Source: an uncultured Coriobacteriales bacterium
GTDB taxonomy: Bacteria > Actinomycetota > Coriobacteriia > Coriobacteriales > Atopobiaceae
Direction of reading: 5' to 3'
Length of the DNA stretch: 38,588 bases
Assembly: GCA_946619045.1 (NCBI GenBank)
Contig: CAMOLV010000002.1
Coordinates: forward strand, 1-38,588
Part shown: positions 13,577 through 21,980 of the stretch, one piece after another
Numbering within the stretch: the first letter of the stretch is position 1
How the letters are laid out: every line of letters starts with the position of its first letter
Program-made: the position numbers and the translations under genes
Notes under the pieces: model-generated
The model's database searches: none
Seen by the model: the letters and a program-made list of their open reading frames with translations, nothing else
What the model was told of the DNA's origin: nothing

Positions 13577-13891
13577 TTGGCCACCAAGACCCGCTACGCC
13601 AACGGCCACGCCCGCCGGCAGGTGCGCGCCTGGCTCAAGGCGCAGGGGCTGCCGTGCCACATCTGCGGCATGGCCATCGACTACGACCTGCCGGCCGGAG
13701 ACCCGATGAGTTTCGAGGTGGACGAGATAGTGCCCGTGTCCAAGGGCGGCTCGCCCATCGACCGCGCGAACGTCGCGCCGGCCCACCGGATCTGCAACGA
13801 GCGGCGCGGCAACAAGAGCCTCGCCGCGCTCAACGGCTCGATATCGCCGCGCCCCCGCGACGTCGGCTGTGCGACCTCGCTGCCGTGGTGA
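13577..13891 (+). CDS. HNH endonuclease
   Basis: 104 aa from a TTG start behind GGTGGAG; the upstream track extension is not credible. Zinc Cys pair CHICGMAI, then VDEIVPVSKGGSPIDRANVAPAHRICNERRGNK, the conserved core of phage HNH nucleases. The first catalytic His of the usual DHI is Glu here (DEI), a variant I believe occurs in other phage HNH proteins. HNH proteins next to terminase assist DNA cleavage during packaging in HK97-type phages, so that is the likely role. Confidence 0.88.
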   Translation: MATKTRYANGHARRQVRAWLKAQGLPCHICGMAIDYDLPAGDPMSFEVDEIVPVSKGGSPIDRANVAPAHRICNERRGNKSLAALNGSISPRPRDVGCATSLPW

Positions 13892-13926
13892 CCCGACCCT
13901 GGGGGATGGCCCCTCCCCGGGGGGCC

Positions 13927-13958
13927 AAAGGCGTGCCCCGCGGCATTGCGCCTTTTTT
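13927..13958 (+). terminator. Terminator-like hairpin between HNH and terminase
   Basis: Stem aaaggcg-gcc / ggc-gcgccttt followed by TTTTTT. A second GC hairpin (cccctccccggggggcc) lies just upstream. Partial termination here could set terminase expression, since no promoter is apparent after it. Confidence 0.65.
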
Positions 13959-14000
13959 GCGCAGGCCCCGAAACCGAGTCCATACCGGGAGGTGCATGGA

Positions 14001-14450
14001 ATGTCCACGAAGTCCACGAAGCCGAGGGGCAAGCCCTGGACCGCGGACGAGCGGGAGTTCGTCAGAAACGCGTACCCGGCGCTCGGACCTGCTGCTATCG
14101 CGAAGAAGCTCAAGAGGTCGCGCTCGGGCGTGTGCGCCCTCATAAAGAGGATGAAGGAGAGCGGCGAGATCGCGACTGGAGAGTCCACGGGGGAGTCCGT
14201 GGGCGCGGGCGTCTCGGCGCCCCCCGCGGACGGCCCGGACGGCCGCCAGGACACGCTCGGGAGGCTCCGGTGGGTGCGTCAGATCATCGAGCGACAGCTC
14301 TACGAAGCCGAGCCCAGCCAGGCGGCGCGGCTCGCCAAGGAGTACCGCGAGACGCTCGAGCAGATTGAACGAATAGAGGGGGCCGGGGAGGACGGTGGCG
14401 ACGATGTCATCATCAACGCCGTCTCGGTCCTGCGCGACGTCCTCGGCTAA
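14001..14450 (+). CDS. terS: Terminase small subunit
   Basis: 149 aa from ATG 14001 behind GGGAGGTG. N-terminal Myb/HTH-type DNA-binding domain (PWTADEREFVRNAYPALGPAAIAKKLKRSRSGVCALIKRM), Gly/Ala/Pro-rich linker, then a helical assembly domain (LRWVRQIIERQLYEAEPSQAARLAKEYRETLEQIERIE). It recognises phage DNA and docks the large subunit. Overlaps the large subunit gene by 47 bp. Confidence 0.85.
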   Translation: MSTKSTKPRGKPWTADEREFVRNAYPALGPAAIAKKLKRSRSGVCALIKRMKESGEIATGESTGESVGAGVSAPPADGPDGRQDTLGRLRWVRQIIERQLYEAEPSQAARLAKEYRETLEQIERIEGAGEDGGDDVIINAVSVLRDVLG

Positions 14451-15888
14451 GCCGAGGCTCCGCCTCGTCCAGCCCTATGAGAGGTCCATCGGCTCCCTCG
14501 CGGTCGAGCTCGCCCCGACGATGGGGTACAAGCTCGTGCCGTGGCAGGAGCAGCTCGCCCACGACATCGGCGCCGTGGACGCCAACGGAAAATGGGTCCA
14601 CCCGCGCGTCGGCATCTCGGTCGAGCGCCAGCAGGGCAAGTCAATCGTCCTCATCGTGTGGGTCGCGGTCATGGCCGCGCTCGCCGGCTACAAGGTGCTC
14701 TGGACCGAGCACAACTACTCGACGACCATGGAGATGGTCGACCGCTTCCGCAAGATCTTCGGGCGCCGCCCCGGCGACACGTCGGAGGGCATCCCGCGCT
14801 GGCGCAAGCTCCTGGTAGAGGTCTGCTCGCAGACCGGCCAGGAGTGGATGCGCTTCAGCTCCGGCGGCGTCATCCAGTTCTCGACGAGGACCAAGTCCTC
14901 GCGCCTGGGCTTCTCGTTCGACATCGTCATATACGACGAGGCCCAGGAGCTCACGGGCATCCACACGCAGGTCATCAACCCGACCACGACGTCCGGCGCC
15001 AAGCACAACCTGATGATCGTCTACGCCGGCACGCCGACCCGCGCCGGCAACCCCGCCGAGGTGTTCAAGAACCTCCGGCAGCAGGCGTGGGAGGGCGGCG
15101 AGAAGGCGTCCGACCTGCTCTGGCTGGAGTACGGCGTCGAGGAGGTCGGCGACATCTGGGACGAGAGCCGATGGCCGGAGGTCATGCCCTCGCTCGGCTA
15201 TCACGCCGACATCCGCGCCATCCGCACGGGAATGAAGGACATGGACGAGCTGGGGGCCGCCCAGGAATACCTGGGCTATTGGCTGCCACCTCAGAGCCAG
15301 GTGGAGGAGCCTGTCATCGGCGCCGCCGCATGGGGCGAGTGCCTCGTGGGGAGCGGCCCCGAGCTGACCGCCGGCTGCAGGATCTGCGCCGGCGTGAGGT
15401 TCAGCGCCGACGGCTCGACCGTCGCCGTGGCGTGCGCCGTGCGGCCGCCCGGATCCGCGACCGTGCACGTGGAGCTGCCCTTCTGCGAGGATCCGGAGCC
15501 GAGCACGGATTGGCTGGCCTACTGGATCGCCGCGAGGGCGGGCAGGTACGCCTGCGTCGCCATCGACGGCAAGGCGGGCGCCGGCGCCCTGTGCGACAAG
15601 CTCGAGGGCATGGGCATGCCCAAGGACTACATCCTGCGCCCGAGCACCGACCAGGCCGTGACCGCCGCAAGCCTCATCTCGTCCGGCGCGAAGGCGGGCT
15701 CGGTCACGCACATCGCGTGCCCGGCGCTCGACCTTTCCGCCGAGACGTCCCCCAAGCGCAAGATCGGCTCGTCGGGCGGCTGGGGCTTCGGCGGGGACAA
15801 CGCCGCGCCCATCGAGGCCGCGGGGCTGGCGCTGCTCGCGCTCAACATATCGAAGAGAAAACCCGGAATGAAGGCGAGGGTCACTTGA
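14404..15888 (+). CDS. terL: Terminase large subunit
   Basis: 494 aa packaging ATPase/nuclease. Walker A-like SVERQQGKS (72-80), Walker B VIYDEAQ (175-181), coupling motif MIVYAGTPT, and a C-terminal RNase-H-like nuclease half (VRFSADGSTVAVACAV, CVAIDGKAGAGALCD). ATG 14404 is preferred, 11 bases after GGGGAGGA; the track's GTG at 14395 leaves only 2 bases of spacing. The stop overlaps the portal start. Confidence 0.96.
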   Translation: MSSSTPSRSCATSSAKPRLRLVQPYERSIGSLAVELAPTMGYKLVPWQEQLAHDIGAVDANGKWVHPRVGISVERQQGKSIVLIVWVAVMAALAGYKVLWTEHNYSTTMEMVDRFRKIFGRRPGDTSEGIPRWRKLLVEVCSQTGQEWMRFSSGGVIQFSTRTKSSRLGFSFDIVIYDEAQELTGIHTQVINPTTTSGAKHNLMIVYAGTPTRAGNPAEVFKNLRQQAWEGGEKASDLLWLEYGVEEVGDIWDESRWPEVMPSLGYHADIRAIRTGMKDMDELGAAQEYLGYWLPPQSQVEEPVIGAAAWGECLVGSGPELTAGCRICAGVRFSADGSTVAVACAVRPPGSATVHVELPFCEDPEPSTDWLAYWIAARAGRYACVAIDGKAGAGALCDKLEGMGMPKDYILRPSTDQAVTAASLISSGAKAGSVTHIACPALDLSAETSPKRKIGSSGGWGFGGDNAAPIEAAGLALLALNISKRKPGMKARVT

Positions 15889-17303
15889 TCTCGATACCTT
15901 ACGCCGTGGCGTCCGCCGACGGCCTGCTCGAGGAGGACCGCGAGACGGTGCGCTGCCTGCTCAACAGCTGGCAGACCCACTACAGGGGCAACCTCCTGCG
16001 CTCGGACTACTACGAGGCGCGCAACATGCTCAAGGACCTCGGCATCGCCGTGCCCGACTCGCTGCGCGACCTGGAGGTCGCGTGCGGATGGGGATACAAG
16101 TGCGTGGAGGTCATGCGCGACCACATCGCCTTCGACGGGTTTACGTGCCCCGACGACGAGGACTTCGACGGCCTGCTCACCTCCGTGGCCAAGCGCAACA
16201 AGATGGCCACGCGCGTCGGCAAGGCCGTCAACTCCGCGCTCAAGTACTGCTTCTCCATGCTCGTGGTGACGGCGGACGAGGACGGGCACGCCCGCATCTC
16301 GGCATACCCGCCGACGCTGTGCACGGGCATCTGGGACGACGTCCACGAGTGCCTGTCCTCCGGCATGTTCGTCGTGTCATTCGCCAAGGACCGCGGGCGG
16401 CCCACGAACCGCCCGGACTGGGTCAACGTGATGCTGCCGGACCGCATGGTGCGCATCCGCGAGGTTCGCCGCAACGAGTGGGCCGCCGAGTACGTGGAGC
16501 ACGGCCTGGGAGCCGTGCCCATGTTCGTCATGCCCCACAACCCCGATGACGACCGGCCGTTCGGCGTGTCCAGGATCAACTCCGAGGTGCGCTGGCTCAT
16601 CGACTGCGCCATGCGCGCCAACGTCAACGAGGAGATCGCCGCCGCGTTCGCCGCCTCGACCCAGAAGTACCTGCTTGGCACGGACGGCGACGCGTTCGCC
16701 GACAAGACCAAGTGGAGCGCCTTCATCGGCTCCATCTTCGAGGTCACCAAGACCGAGGACGGCACGATTCCGCAGTTCGGCCAGCTAACTCAGCCGAGCA
16801 TGCAGCCCATGACCGAGCACTTCGGCAACCTGTGCAAGAGAATGAGCGCCGCGACCGGCATCCACGTGGGGCAGTTCGGCATCATGAGCGACAACCCAAG
16901 CTCCGCCGAGGCCATCTACGCCGAGAACGAGCCGCTCATCCTCAAGTGCAAGAGCTTCATCCGCGAGGCCAAGGCGGCGCTTGCCAAGGCCGCGACCGCC
17001 GCTATCGCGACGGAGCTGGGGTGCTCCTACGATGAGGCGGAGGACGCCTGCGGCGTGTCCGTCCACTTCCTGAACCCCGCCATGCCGACGCTTGCTCAGC
17101 AGACCGACAGCTCCATCAAGCTCGCGTCGGTGGTCGATGGCTTCGCCGGCACGCCGACCTTCTGGCGCCTCAACGGCCTCGACGACGACGAGGTGCGCAA
17201 CGTCTCTTCCGAGATCAGGCGCAACGTGACGCGCTCGGCGGCGCTCGACCTGATGGCGGGCGTCACCCAGGCGGCGGAACCCGCGCCGCCCGCCGATGAT
17301 TAG
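15885..17303 (+). CDS. Portal protein
   Basis: 472 aa; the track ORF extends upstream through terminase in the wrong frame. TTG start overlaps the terminase stop (TTGA). Recognisable portal features are the early RNMLKDLGIAVPDSLRDLEVACGWG region, the PDRMVRIREV beta segment, IDCAMRANVNEEIAAAFAASTQKYLLG and the SDNPSSAEAIYAENEPLI helix of the phage portal family. Forms the dodecameric DNA channel at one vertex. Overlaps the MuF-like gene by 8 bp. Confidence 0.93.
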   Translation: MISIPYAVASADGLLEEDRETVRCLLNSWQTHYRGNLLRSDYYEARNMLKDLGIAVPDSLRDLEVACGWGYKCVEVMRDHIAFDGFTCPDDEDFDGLLTSVAKRNKMATRVGKAVNSALKYCFSMLVVTADEDGHARISAYPPTLCTGIWDDVHECLSSGMFVVSFAKDRGRPTNRPDWVNVMLPDRMVRIREVRRNEWAAEYVEHGLGAVPMFVMPHNPDDDRPFGVSRINSEVRWLIDCAMRANVNEEIAAAFAASTQKYLLGTDGDAFADKTKWSAFIGSIFEVTKTEDGTIPQFGQLTQPSMQPMTEHFGNLCKRMSAATGIHVGQFGIMSDNPSSAEAIYAENEPLILKCKSFIREAKAALAKAATAAIATELGCSYDEAEDACGVSVHFLNPAMPTLAQQTDSSIKLASVVDGFAGTPTFWRLNGLDDDEVRNVSSEIRRNVTRSAALDLMAGVTQAAEPAPPADD

Positions 17304-18579
17304 CGCGGCCGAGTTCGCGGCCTACAACCGGGCCGTGGCGAAGATAGGCGACGGGGCGGCATCCGACGTGGAGGCCGCCGTGCTCGCCTGGTGCCGCGCC
17401 CACGAGGGCGCGACCGTCGCCGAGAAGCGCGAGGCCGCGAGGCTCATCATGGAGGGCTTCGTGCAGGGCTACGACGACGTCGCGGCGGAGTTCGCGGCGC
17501 AGTGGTACGACGACCTAGCCGAGCGCAACGGCGCCAGGCTGCAGCAGGCCGTCACCATGACGACGTACAAACCGAAGTCCGTCGACGAGGTCGCGCGCTA
17601 CCAGGCGAAGAAGCTCGTGAAGGGCGGCGACGCGGCGTTCGCCAGGGCGTGCGGCGAGTACGCCCGCAACGACGCGCTCCGCAGCCTGAACGAGACGATC
17701 ATCTCCAACGTGGGCCGCGACAGCGGCAAGGGCGTGCGCTTCGCGCGCGTGCCGACGGGCTTTGAGACCTGCACCTTCTGCATCATGCTCGCGAGCCGCG
17801 GCGCGGTCTACCACACGCGCAAGTCGGCCGGCGAGTTCAGACACTTCCACCGGCACTGCGACTGCAAGGTCGTCCCCGGATTCGAGGACTATCCGGACGC
17901 GGAGCTCGTGGAAGGCGTGAGGCCGGAGGAGCTGCGTGACCTTTGGGTCCGGTTCAAGGAGGTCGAGTCCTGGGGGCTTCCTAAGGTGCAGGAGAACGCC
18001 CTCAAGGCGGCATGCATTGATGCGGCAGGGGGCGAGGCGTATCGGGTCGCGATCGGCGGCGAGACGCTGGCCGACTATCTGGACGCCGGAATCAAGGATG
18101 CACTCAAAAGGTTCAGGAGAGAAAAGACGACGCTTTCGTACGACGCCAACGTCGGTGGGTTCCTCTCCTGCCTTGGCGATGTCTACGACATCCAGCTTGG
18201 CGGAGAGCGTTTCATCAACAGTCACGGCAGATGCAACGGTGCAGACCCGAATGGCGAGGAACTGTGGATCGCGGTGAAGGCTCGCATGTCTGGAACTTTC
18301 CTCTATGCCAGCCACGAGCATCCGAGCGTTGACTTCGAGTCGGAAGACGGACTCGTGGAGTTTAAGACTCCCCGCTCCATTGGCAAGATTAACAGCCTGC
18401 TGTTGAATGCGTCCAAGAAGTTCGTTGCTTACCCAGGCAGGGAAAAGGCCGCGGTAGTCAGCCTGCTCAGATTGCCGGAGGCGGAGGAGAGTGCGCTCGA
18501 TTCGGCCGGCAACTTTACCGGAGACGGCACGCTCGACGAGGTCATGGTGCTTGGACAAGACGGAACACGTCTCAAATAA
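17296..18579 (+). CDS. MuF-like minor head protein fused to a probable nuclease toxin
   Basis: 427 aa. Residues 1-200 are a phage minor capsid (MuF/VG15-like) domain with its metal-site pattern: C159xxC162 (TCTFCIMLASRGAVY) and HRHCDC at 185-190. After a linker, residues about 270-427 form a second domain unlike any structural protein (FLSCLGDVYDIQ, FLYASHEHPSVDFESEDGLVEFKTPRSIGKINSLLLNASKKF). The VEFKTP segment with following Lys-rich helix recalls BECR-type nuclease toxins known from MuF polymorphic proteins. The DNA of this part is visibly less GC-rich and uses rarer codons than its neighbours. No immunity-like ORF follows. Toxin activity is inference. Confidence 0.85.
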   Translation: MISAAEFAAYNRAVAKIGDGAASDVEAAVLAWCRAHEGATVAEKREAARLIMEGFVQGYDDVAAEFAAQWYDDLAERNGARLQQAVTMTTYKPKSVDEVARYQAKKLVKGGDAAFARACGEYARNDALRSLNETIISNVGRDSGKGVRFARVPTGFETCTFCIMLASRGAVYHTRKSAGEFRHFHRHCDCKVVPGFEDYPDAELVEGVRPEELRDLWVRFKEVESWGLPKVQENALKAACIDAAGGEAYRVAIGGETLADYLDAGIKDALKRFRREKTTLSYDANVGGFLSCLGDVYDIQLGGERFINSHGRCNGADPNGEELWIAVKARMSGTFLYASHEHPSVDFESEDGLVEFKTPRSIGKINSLLLNASKKFVAYPGREKAAVVSLLRLPEAEESALDSAGNFTGDGTLDEVMVLGQDGTRLK

Positions 18580-18583
18580 AAAA

Positions 18584-18635
18584 TGGACGGCGATACTCTG
18601 CCCAGGTTCCTAACCCGGGGGGTGTTCGCCGTCCA
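18584..18635 (+). repeat. Inverted repeat after the MuF-toxin gene
   Basis: Perfect arms TGGACGGCGA / TCGCCGTCCA enclose a second small palindrome (ggttcctaacc). There is no T tract, though an A tract precedes it. It marks the boundary between the toxin domain and the tRNA gene. Confidence 0.65.
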
Positions 18636-18652
18636 AGACAAATATACCACAC

Positions 18653-18737
18653 CGGGGCGTGGCGGAATGGCAGACGCGCGTGCCTCAGGAGCACGCGGGC
18701 TTCGCCCGTGCGGGTTCGAGTCCCGCCGCCCCGACCA
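18653..18737 (+). tRNA. Phage-borne tRNA-Leu(CAG)
   Basis: Complete cloverleaf: acceptor CGGGGCG/CGCCCCG, short D-stem, anticodon arm CGTGC/GCACG with loop CTCAGGA (anticodon 18686-18688), long variable arm cgggc/gcccg typical of class II tRNAs, T-arm GCGGG/CCCGC, encoded CCA. Located inside the head gene cluster between the toxin-bearing gene and scaffold. Confidence 0.95.
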
Positions 18738-18749
18738 AAACGTTGAACC

Positions 18750-18775
18750 AGGCCATCCGCACGGGTGGCCTTTTT
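18750..18775 (+). terminator. Terminator after tRNA-Leu
   Basis: 9-bp stem AGGCCATCC / GGGTGGCCT (one G-T pair) with TTTTT. Being inside the late operon it must be at least partly read through, or the capsid genes need another promoter. Confidence 0.85.
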
Positions 18776-18788
18776 CATGCCGAAAAGC

Positions 18789-18824
18789 GCCCCGCACGGG
18801 GCAAGACGATGCCCCGCACGGGGC
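18789..18824 (+). repeat. Tandem hairpins in the scaffold leader
   Basis: The 14-bp palindrome GCCCCGCACGGGGC occurs twice, eight bases apart, just ahead of the scaffold ribosome site. Each copy folds on itself. Related to the hairpin at 1492-1527. Possible mRNA processing or stability element. Confidence 0.75.
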
Positions 18825-18839
18825 GGAAATGGAGGGAGC

Positions 18840-19361
18840 ATGGCCCAGGAGACCACGCCAGCCGAGACCGAGCCGACCGAACCTGCACAGGGCGGAGACG
18901 CCGGTCAGGAGCCCGACTACAAGGCGCTCTACGAGAACGCGCTGAAGGAGTCGCGCAAGTGGGAGGCCCGCTCGAAGGCGAACCTCAAGGAGCTCGACGA
19001 GCTCAAGGCCGCGGCACCCAAGGCGGACCCGACCGTGGAGGAGCGCCTGAGCGCGCTCGAGAGCGAGAACGCCGCCCTCAAGGCGAGCGCCGCCCGCTCC
19101 GCGCTCGTCGACTCCGTGGCCAAGGCCACCGGACTCGACCGCTCCATCGTGGCGACGCTCAACGGCGAGGACGAGGACGCCCTTACCGAGCAGGCCAAGG
19201 CCGTGGCGGCCATCACGAAACCGGCCGGCGGCGCGCCGATGGCGCCAGAGGCCGGCGGCAAGCCAAAGCCGGGCAAGCCCTCCAAGAAGGACATCCTCGG
19301 AATCGAGGACAAGAAGGAACGCATGGCGGCCATCGCCGCCAACATCGACCTCTTCAAGTAA
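18840..19361 (+). CDS. Capsid scaffold protein
   Basis: 173 aa, ATG behind GGAGGG. Acidic disordered N-terminus, a long coiled coil (LYENALKESRKWEARSKANLKELDELKAA, SALESENAALKASAARSALVDSVAKATGLD), and a basic terminal segment. Typical of phage scaffolds coded directly before the major capsid gene. Confidence 0.88.
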   Translation: MAQETTPAETEPTEPAQGGDAGQEPDYKALYENALKESRKWEARSKANLKELDELKAAAPKADPTVEERLSALESENAALKASAARSALVDSVAKATGLDRSIVATLNGEDEDALTEQAKAVAAITKPAGGAPMAPEAGGKPKPGKPSKKDILGIEDKKERMAAIAANIDLFK

Positions 19362-19379
19362 GGGGAGAAAGGGGCCCCA

Positions 19380-20225
19380 ATGCCCGATATCAAGACCCTC
19401 GCAGCCGCGCGAAACGTCGACCTCGTGAACACCTTCACCAAGTCGCTGGAGAAGCTCACGGCTATGCTGTCCACCTGCGCGCCCATCCAGGCGGCCGTGG
19501 GCGAGACCCTGCACCAGAAGAAGATCACCGGCAAGCTCTCCGAGGACTCCTATACCCCCGGCCAGGATATCCCGCTGTCAAGCTACGCCTACGAGGACGT
19601 CAAGACCTACGAGGTGACGCTCAAGCCCTACCGCAAGCAGACCACGCTGCAGGAGGTCAAGAAGCGCGGATACGACGGCGCCGTCGACAAGACCGATGCC
19701 GCGATGATCTCCGACATGCAGCGCGACATCAAGAAGGACTTCGTCGCCGCGCTCGGAGCCGAGGGCACCACCGCCGCGACCGGAAAGAGCCTCGTGGCCA
19801 CCGCCGCCAACGCCTGGGCCGCCCTGTCCAACCTCACCGAGGAGTACGGCTTCGGCAGCGGCGAGACCGTCTACTTCGTCAACCCGGTCGACTTCGCCAA
19901 GCAGATCGGCGAGTCCGAGGTCTTCAGCGCCTTCGGCATCTCCTACATCGAGAACTGGGCGGGCCTGGGCACGCTCGTGTCCACCGGCTCCGTCACCGCA
20001 GGCACGATCTACGCCACCGTCAAGGACAACATCAAGGTCTACGTCGCCCCGACCGACGGGGACGACCTGTTCGGCTTCTACTCCGACGAGAGCGGCTACA
20101 TCGCCGTGTCCCACTCGCCCGAGCTCAAGAGCCTGACCTACGACACCGTGGCCTACGTCGGCCTCGTGTTCTTCGCCGAGTACATCGACTTCGTGGTCAA
20201 GGGCACCATAGCCCCGACCGCCTAG
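19380..20225 (+). CDS. Major capsid protein, HK97 fold
   Basis: 281 aa, ATG behind AAGGGGAGAAAGG. Position after scaffold, length and order of motifs fit: N-arm (LVNTFTKSLEKL), E-loop region (GQDIPLSSYAYEDVKTYEVTLKPYRKQTTLQEV), spine helix (AMISDMQRDIKKDFVAAL), A-domain with YFVNPVDFAKQIG and the C-terminal VAYVGLVFFAEYIDFVVKGTI. No prohead protease gene is present, so maturation probably proceeds without cleavage. Confidence 0.92.
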   Translation: MPDIKTLAAARNVDLVNTFTKSLEKLTAMLSTCAPIQAAVGETLHQKKITGKLSEDSYTPGQDIPLSSYAYEDVKTYEVTLKPYRKQTTLQEVKKRGYDGAVDKTDAAMISDMQRDIKKDFVAALGAEGTTAATGKSLVATAANAWAALSNLTEEYGFGSGETVYFVNPVDFAKQIGESEVFSAFGISYIENWAGLGTLVSTGSVTAGTIYATVKDNIKVYVAPTDGDDLFGFYSDESGYIAVSHSPELKSLTYDTVAYVGLVFFAEYIDFVVKGTIAPTA

Positions 20226-20244
20226 GCAACTCTAAGGAGCATCC

Positions 20245-20586
20245 ATGATCGCTTTGGTCACCTACCCGTACCGTGACCGCGAGACCCTCGCGGTGCATCT
20301 CGCCGGAGAGGAGGTCGAGCTGACCGACGAGCGCTTCGCGGAGCTGTCCGCCGGCGGCCACGTCGACCTCCCGCCCGCCGAGACGGAGGCCGCCGCGGAG
20401 CCCGTCGAGGACGATGACGCTGAGGACGAGGATGTCGTGGACGACGAGCCAGAGCAGCCCGTGCGCGAGAAGTCTTCACCCGAGATGACCGTGCAGCAGC
20501 TGCGCGATGCCATCGAGGCCGCCGGCGGCTTCGCCCCGCGCAAGGCGACCAAGGCGGAGCTCGCCGCCATCCTGGAGACGCTCTAG
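20245..20586 (+). CDS. Head-associated protein with C-terminal SAP/HeH-like motif
   Basis: 113 aa. N-terminal beta segment (YPYRDRETLAVHLAGEEVELTDERFAELSAGGHV), a very acidic linker (EDDDAEDEDVVDDEPE), and a short helix-extension-helix (TVQQLRDAIEAAGGFAPRKATKAELAAIL) as in Rho-N/SAP/LEM-type nucleic-acid or protein-binding motifs. Genes of this layout commonly sit between capsid and connector genes. Confidence 0.75.
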   Translation: MIALVTYPYRDRETLAVHLAGEEVELTDERFAELSAGGHVDLPPAETEAAAEPVEDDDAEDEDVVDDEPEQPVREKSSPEMTVQQLRDAIEAAGGFAPRKATKAELAAILETL

Positions 20587-21002
20587 TGGACGCCTTCGCC
20601 ACCGTCGCCGACTACATCGCGCGATTCGGCCCCGTCGATGACGGGGACGAGGGCAGGGTCGCCGCCCTGCTCGAGGACGCCTCGGCGTACCTGCGCGGCG
20701 CGTACCGGCGACATACGGGCACCCGGTACCTCGCCGGCGCCAACCAGACGTTCGACGAGAACGTGAAGCCCGTCTGCGTGGCAATGGTCGCCCGCGCGGT
20801 CAACGCGCCCGGCGCCATGGCGGGGATCACACAGCAGTCGCAGACGGCCGGCGTGTATTCCTCGAGCGTCACGTTCGCGAACCCCACGGGCGACCTCTAC
20901 CTGGGGCGCTCGGACCTCAAGCGGCTCGGCCTCGCCGGCTGCCGCGTTCGCAGCATCCAGGCCATGACCGCCGAGGACCGGGAGGGCGATGCGGATGTTT
21001 AA
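20586..21002 (+). CDS. Head-tail connector (adaptor) protein
   Basis: 138 aa, GTG start overlapping the preceding TAG by one base. Helical (VADYIARFGPVDDGDEGRVAALLEDASAYLRGAYRR; VCVAMVARAVNAP) with a C-terminal segment (GDLYLGRSDLKRLGL), the pattern of the gp6/gp15-type connector ring that follows the capsid gene. Confidence 0.85.
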   Translation: MDAFATVADYIARFGPVDDGDEGRVAALLEDASAYLRGAYRRHTGTRYLAGANQTFDENVKPVCVAMVARAVNAPGAMAGITQQSQTAGVYSSSVTFANPTGDLYLGRSDLKRLGLAGCRVRSIQAMTAEDREGDADV

Positions 21003-21330
21003 GACCGTCACCGTCCAGGTGATCGCCCCGCAGGAGCCCGCCGCCGACGCGCACGGCAACGCGGTGTGCGAGCTCGGTGCGGCAGAGGACGTCGCCGGCG
21101 TGCTCCCCCAGCCGGGCGGCACGGCCGACCTCTCCGCATCGCGCCCCGAGGGGGCCGTCGTCTCCATGACGTTCCATTGGCCGCGCGGCGACCGCCGCTC
21201 GCTACGCCGATGCCTCATCAGGTACGGCGGGCGCGCGTACCGCGTGATCGGCGACCCTCAGCCCTACCCGGCGGGCAACTGCCCCGGGCAGTTCGACCGC
21301 GCCGTCGAGTGCGAGGCCGTCGATGGGTAG
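20995..21330 (+). CDS. Head-closure (stopper) protein
   Basis: 111 aa from ATG 20995, nine bases after GGGAGG; ATG 20989 is possible but too close. Beta-rich (FKTVTVQVIAPQ, VVSMTFHWPRGDRRSLRRCLIRYGGRAYRVIGDPQPYP), with the GRxYRVIGDP turn common to small head-closure proteins. Overlaps both neighbours. Confidence 0.8.
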   Translation: MFKTVTVQVIAPQEPAADAHGNAVCELGAAEDVAGVLPQPGGTADLSASRPEGAVVSMTFHWPRGDRRSLRRCLIRYGGRAYRVIGDPQPYPAGNCPGQFDRAVECEAVDG

Positions 21331-21610
21331 GCGCGTGCGGATCAGGCACGTGGACAGCGGCGTGCGTGCCGTGCTCAAGTCGGACGGCGTCAAGGCGATG
21401 CTCGAGTCCCAGGCCGCCGCGGCGGCGGCAAGGTGCAATGCCCTGTGCGACCCGGCGCTCAAGCGCGCCGGCGCCCGCTACGAGTCCAGGGGCGTGCAGC
21501 GCGGCTATACCGCCGGCGGCCTGGTCTACGAGGCGGGGAAGAGGGACGGCAGGCTCGCCGGCCTCGACAACCTGCGCAACAACACGCTCAAGAAGGGATG
21601 CGGTCTCTAG
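21323..21610 (+). CDS. Tail completion protein, HK97 gp10-like
   Basis: 95 aa. Helical start (VRAVLKSDGVKAMLESQAAAAAARCNAL), then ARYESRGVQRGYTAGGLVYEAGKRDGRLAGLDN, resembling the basic loop and beta region of gp10-family proteins that sit at the head-tail interface. Shorter than most members. Start overlaps the preceding stop. Confidence 0.72.
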   Translation: MGRRVRIRHVDSGVRAVLKSDGVKAMLESQAAAAAARCNALCDPALKRAGARYESRGVQRGYTAGGLVYEAGKRDGRLAGLDNLRNNTLKKGCGL

Positions 21611-21957
21611 TGTTCGACATCCTCGCGGTCCTCCCGCAAAAGCTCGGCGCCGCGCTCGGCGTCCCGTGTTCCACGACCGTGCCGCGCGAGCGCCCCGACA
21701 GCTTCGTCACGGTCGAGCGCACCGGCGGTCCGTCCGGACCCGGCCGCGACAACCCGTACCTGGCGGTCCAGACATGGGCCCGCACGGAGACCGAGGCCTA
21801 CACGCTCGCGCTCATGGCCCGCGAGTGGCTCACCTGGTGCTGGGAGTCCATACCCGAGGTCTGCAGCGTGTCCGTGGAGGGCACGCTGCGCTTTCCCGAC
21901 CCCGACAACCGCTTCGAGCGGTACCAGATCAACGTTTACATGGTGACGCGCCCGTAG
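21610..21957 (+). CDS. Tail terminator-like protein
   Basis: 115 aa from GTG 21610 (overlaps the prior TAG); an ATG at 21598 is an alternative with a poorer ribosome site. Alpha/beta (FDILAVLPQKLGAALG, SFVTVERTGGPSG, YLAVQTWARTETEAYTLALMAREWL, RYQINVYMVTRP), the fold order of tail terminators that cap the tail tube. It lies directly before the major tail protein, as expected. Confidence 0.8.
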   Translation: MFDILAVLPQKLGAALGVPCSTTVPRERPDSFVTVERTGGPSGPGRDNPYLAVQTWARTETEAYTLALMAREWLTWCWESIPEVCSVSVEGTLRFPDPDNRFERYQINVYMVTRP

Positions 21958-21980
21958 CGCGCCACAGGAAGGAGGGTCAC

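Noticed and set aside
14541-15884. Upstream 448 codons of the 920-aa plus ORF
   Set aside because: Wrong-frame reading through terminase; only the portal part after 15885 is coding.
18572-18945. ORFs over the tRNA-Leu on both strands
   Set aside because: Translations such as GGMADARASGARG and GGGTRTRTGEARV are well-known artefacts of tRNA-Leu genes; no immunity protein is supported here.
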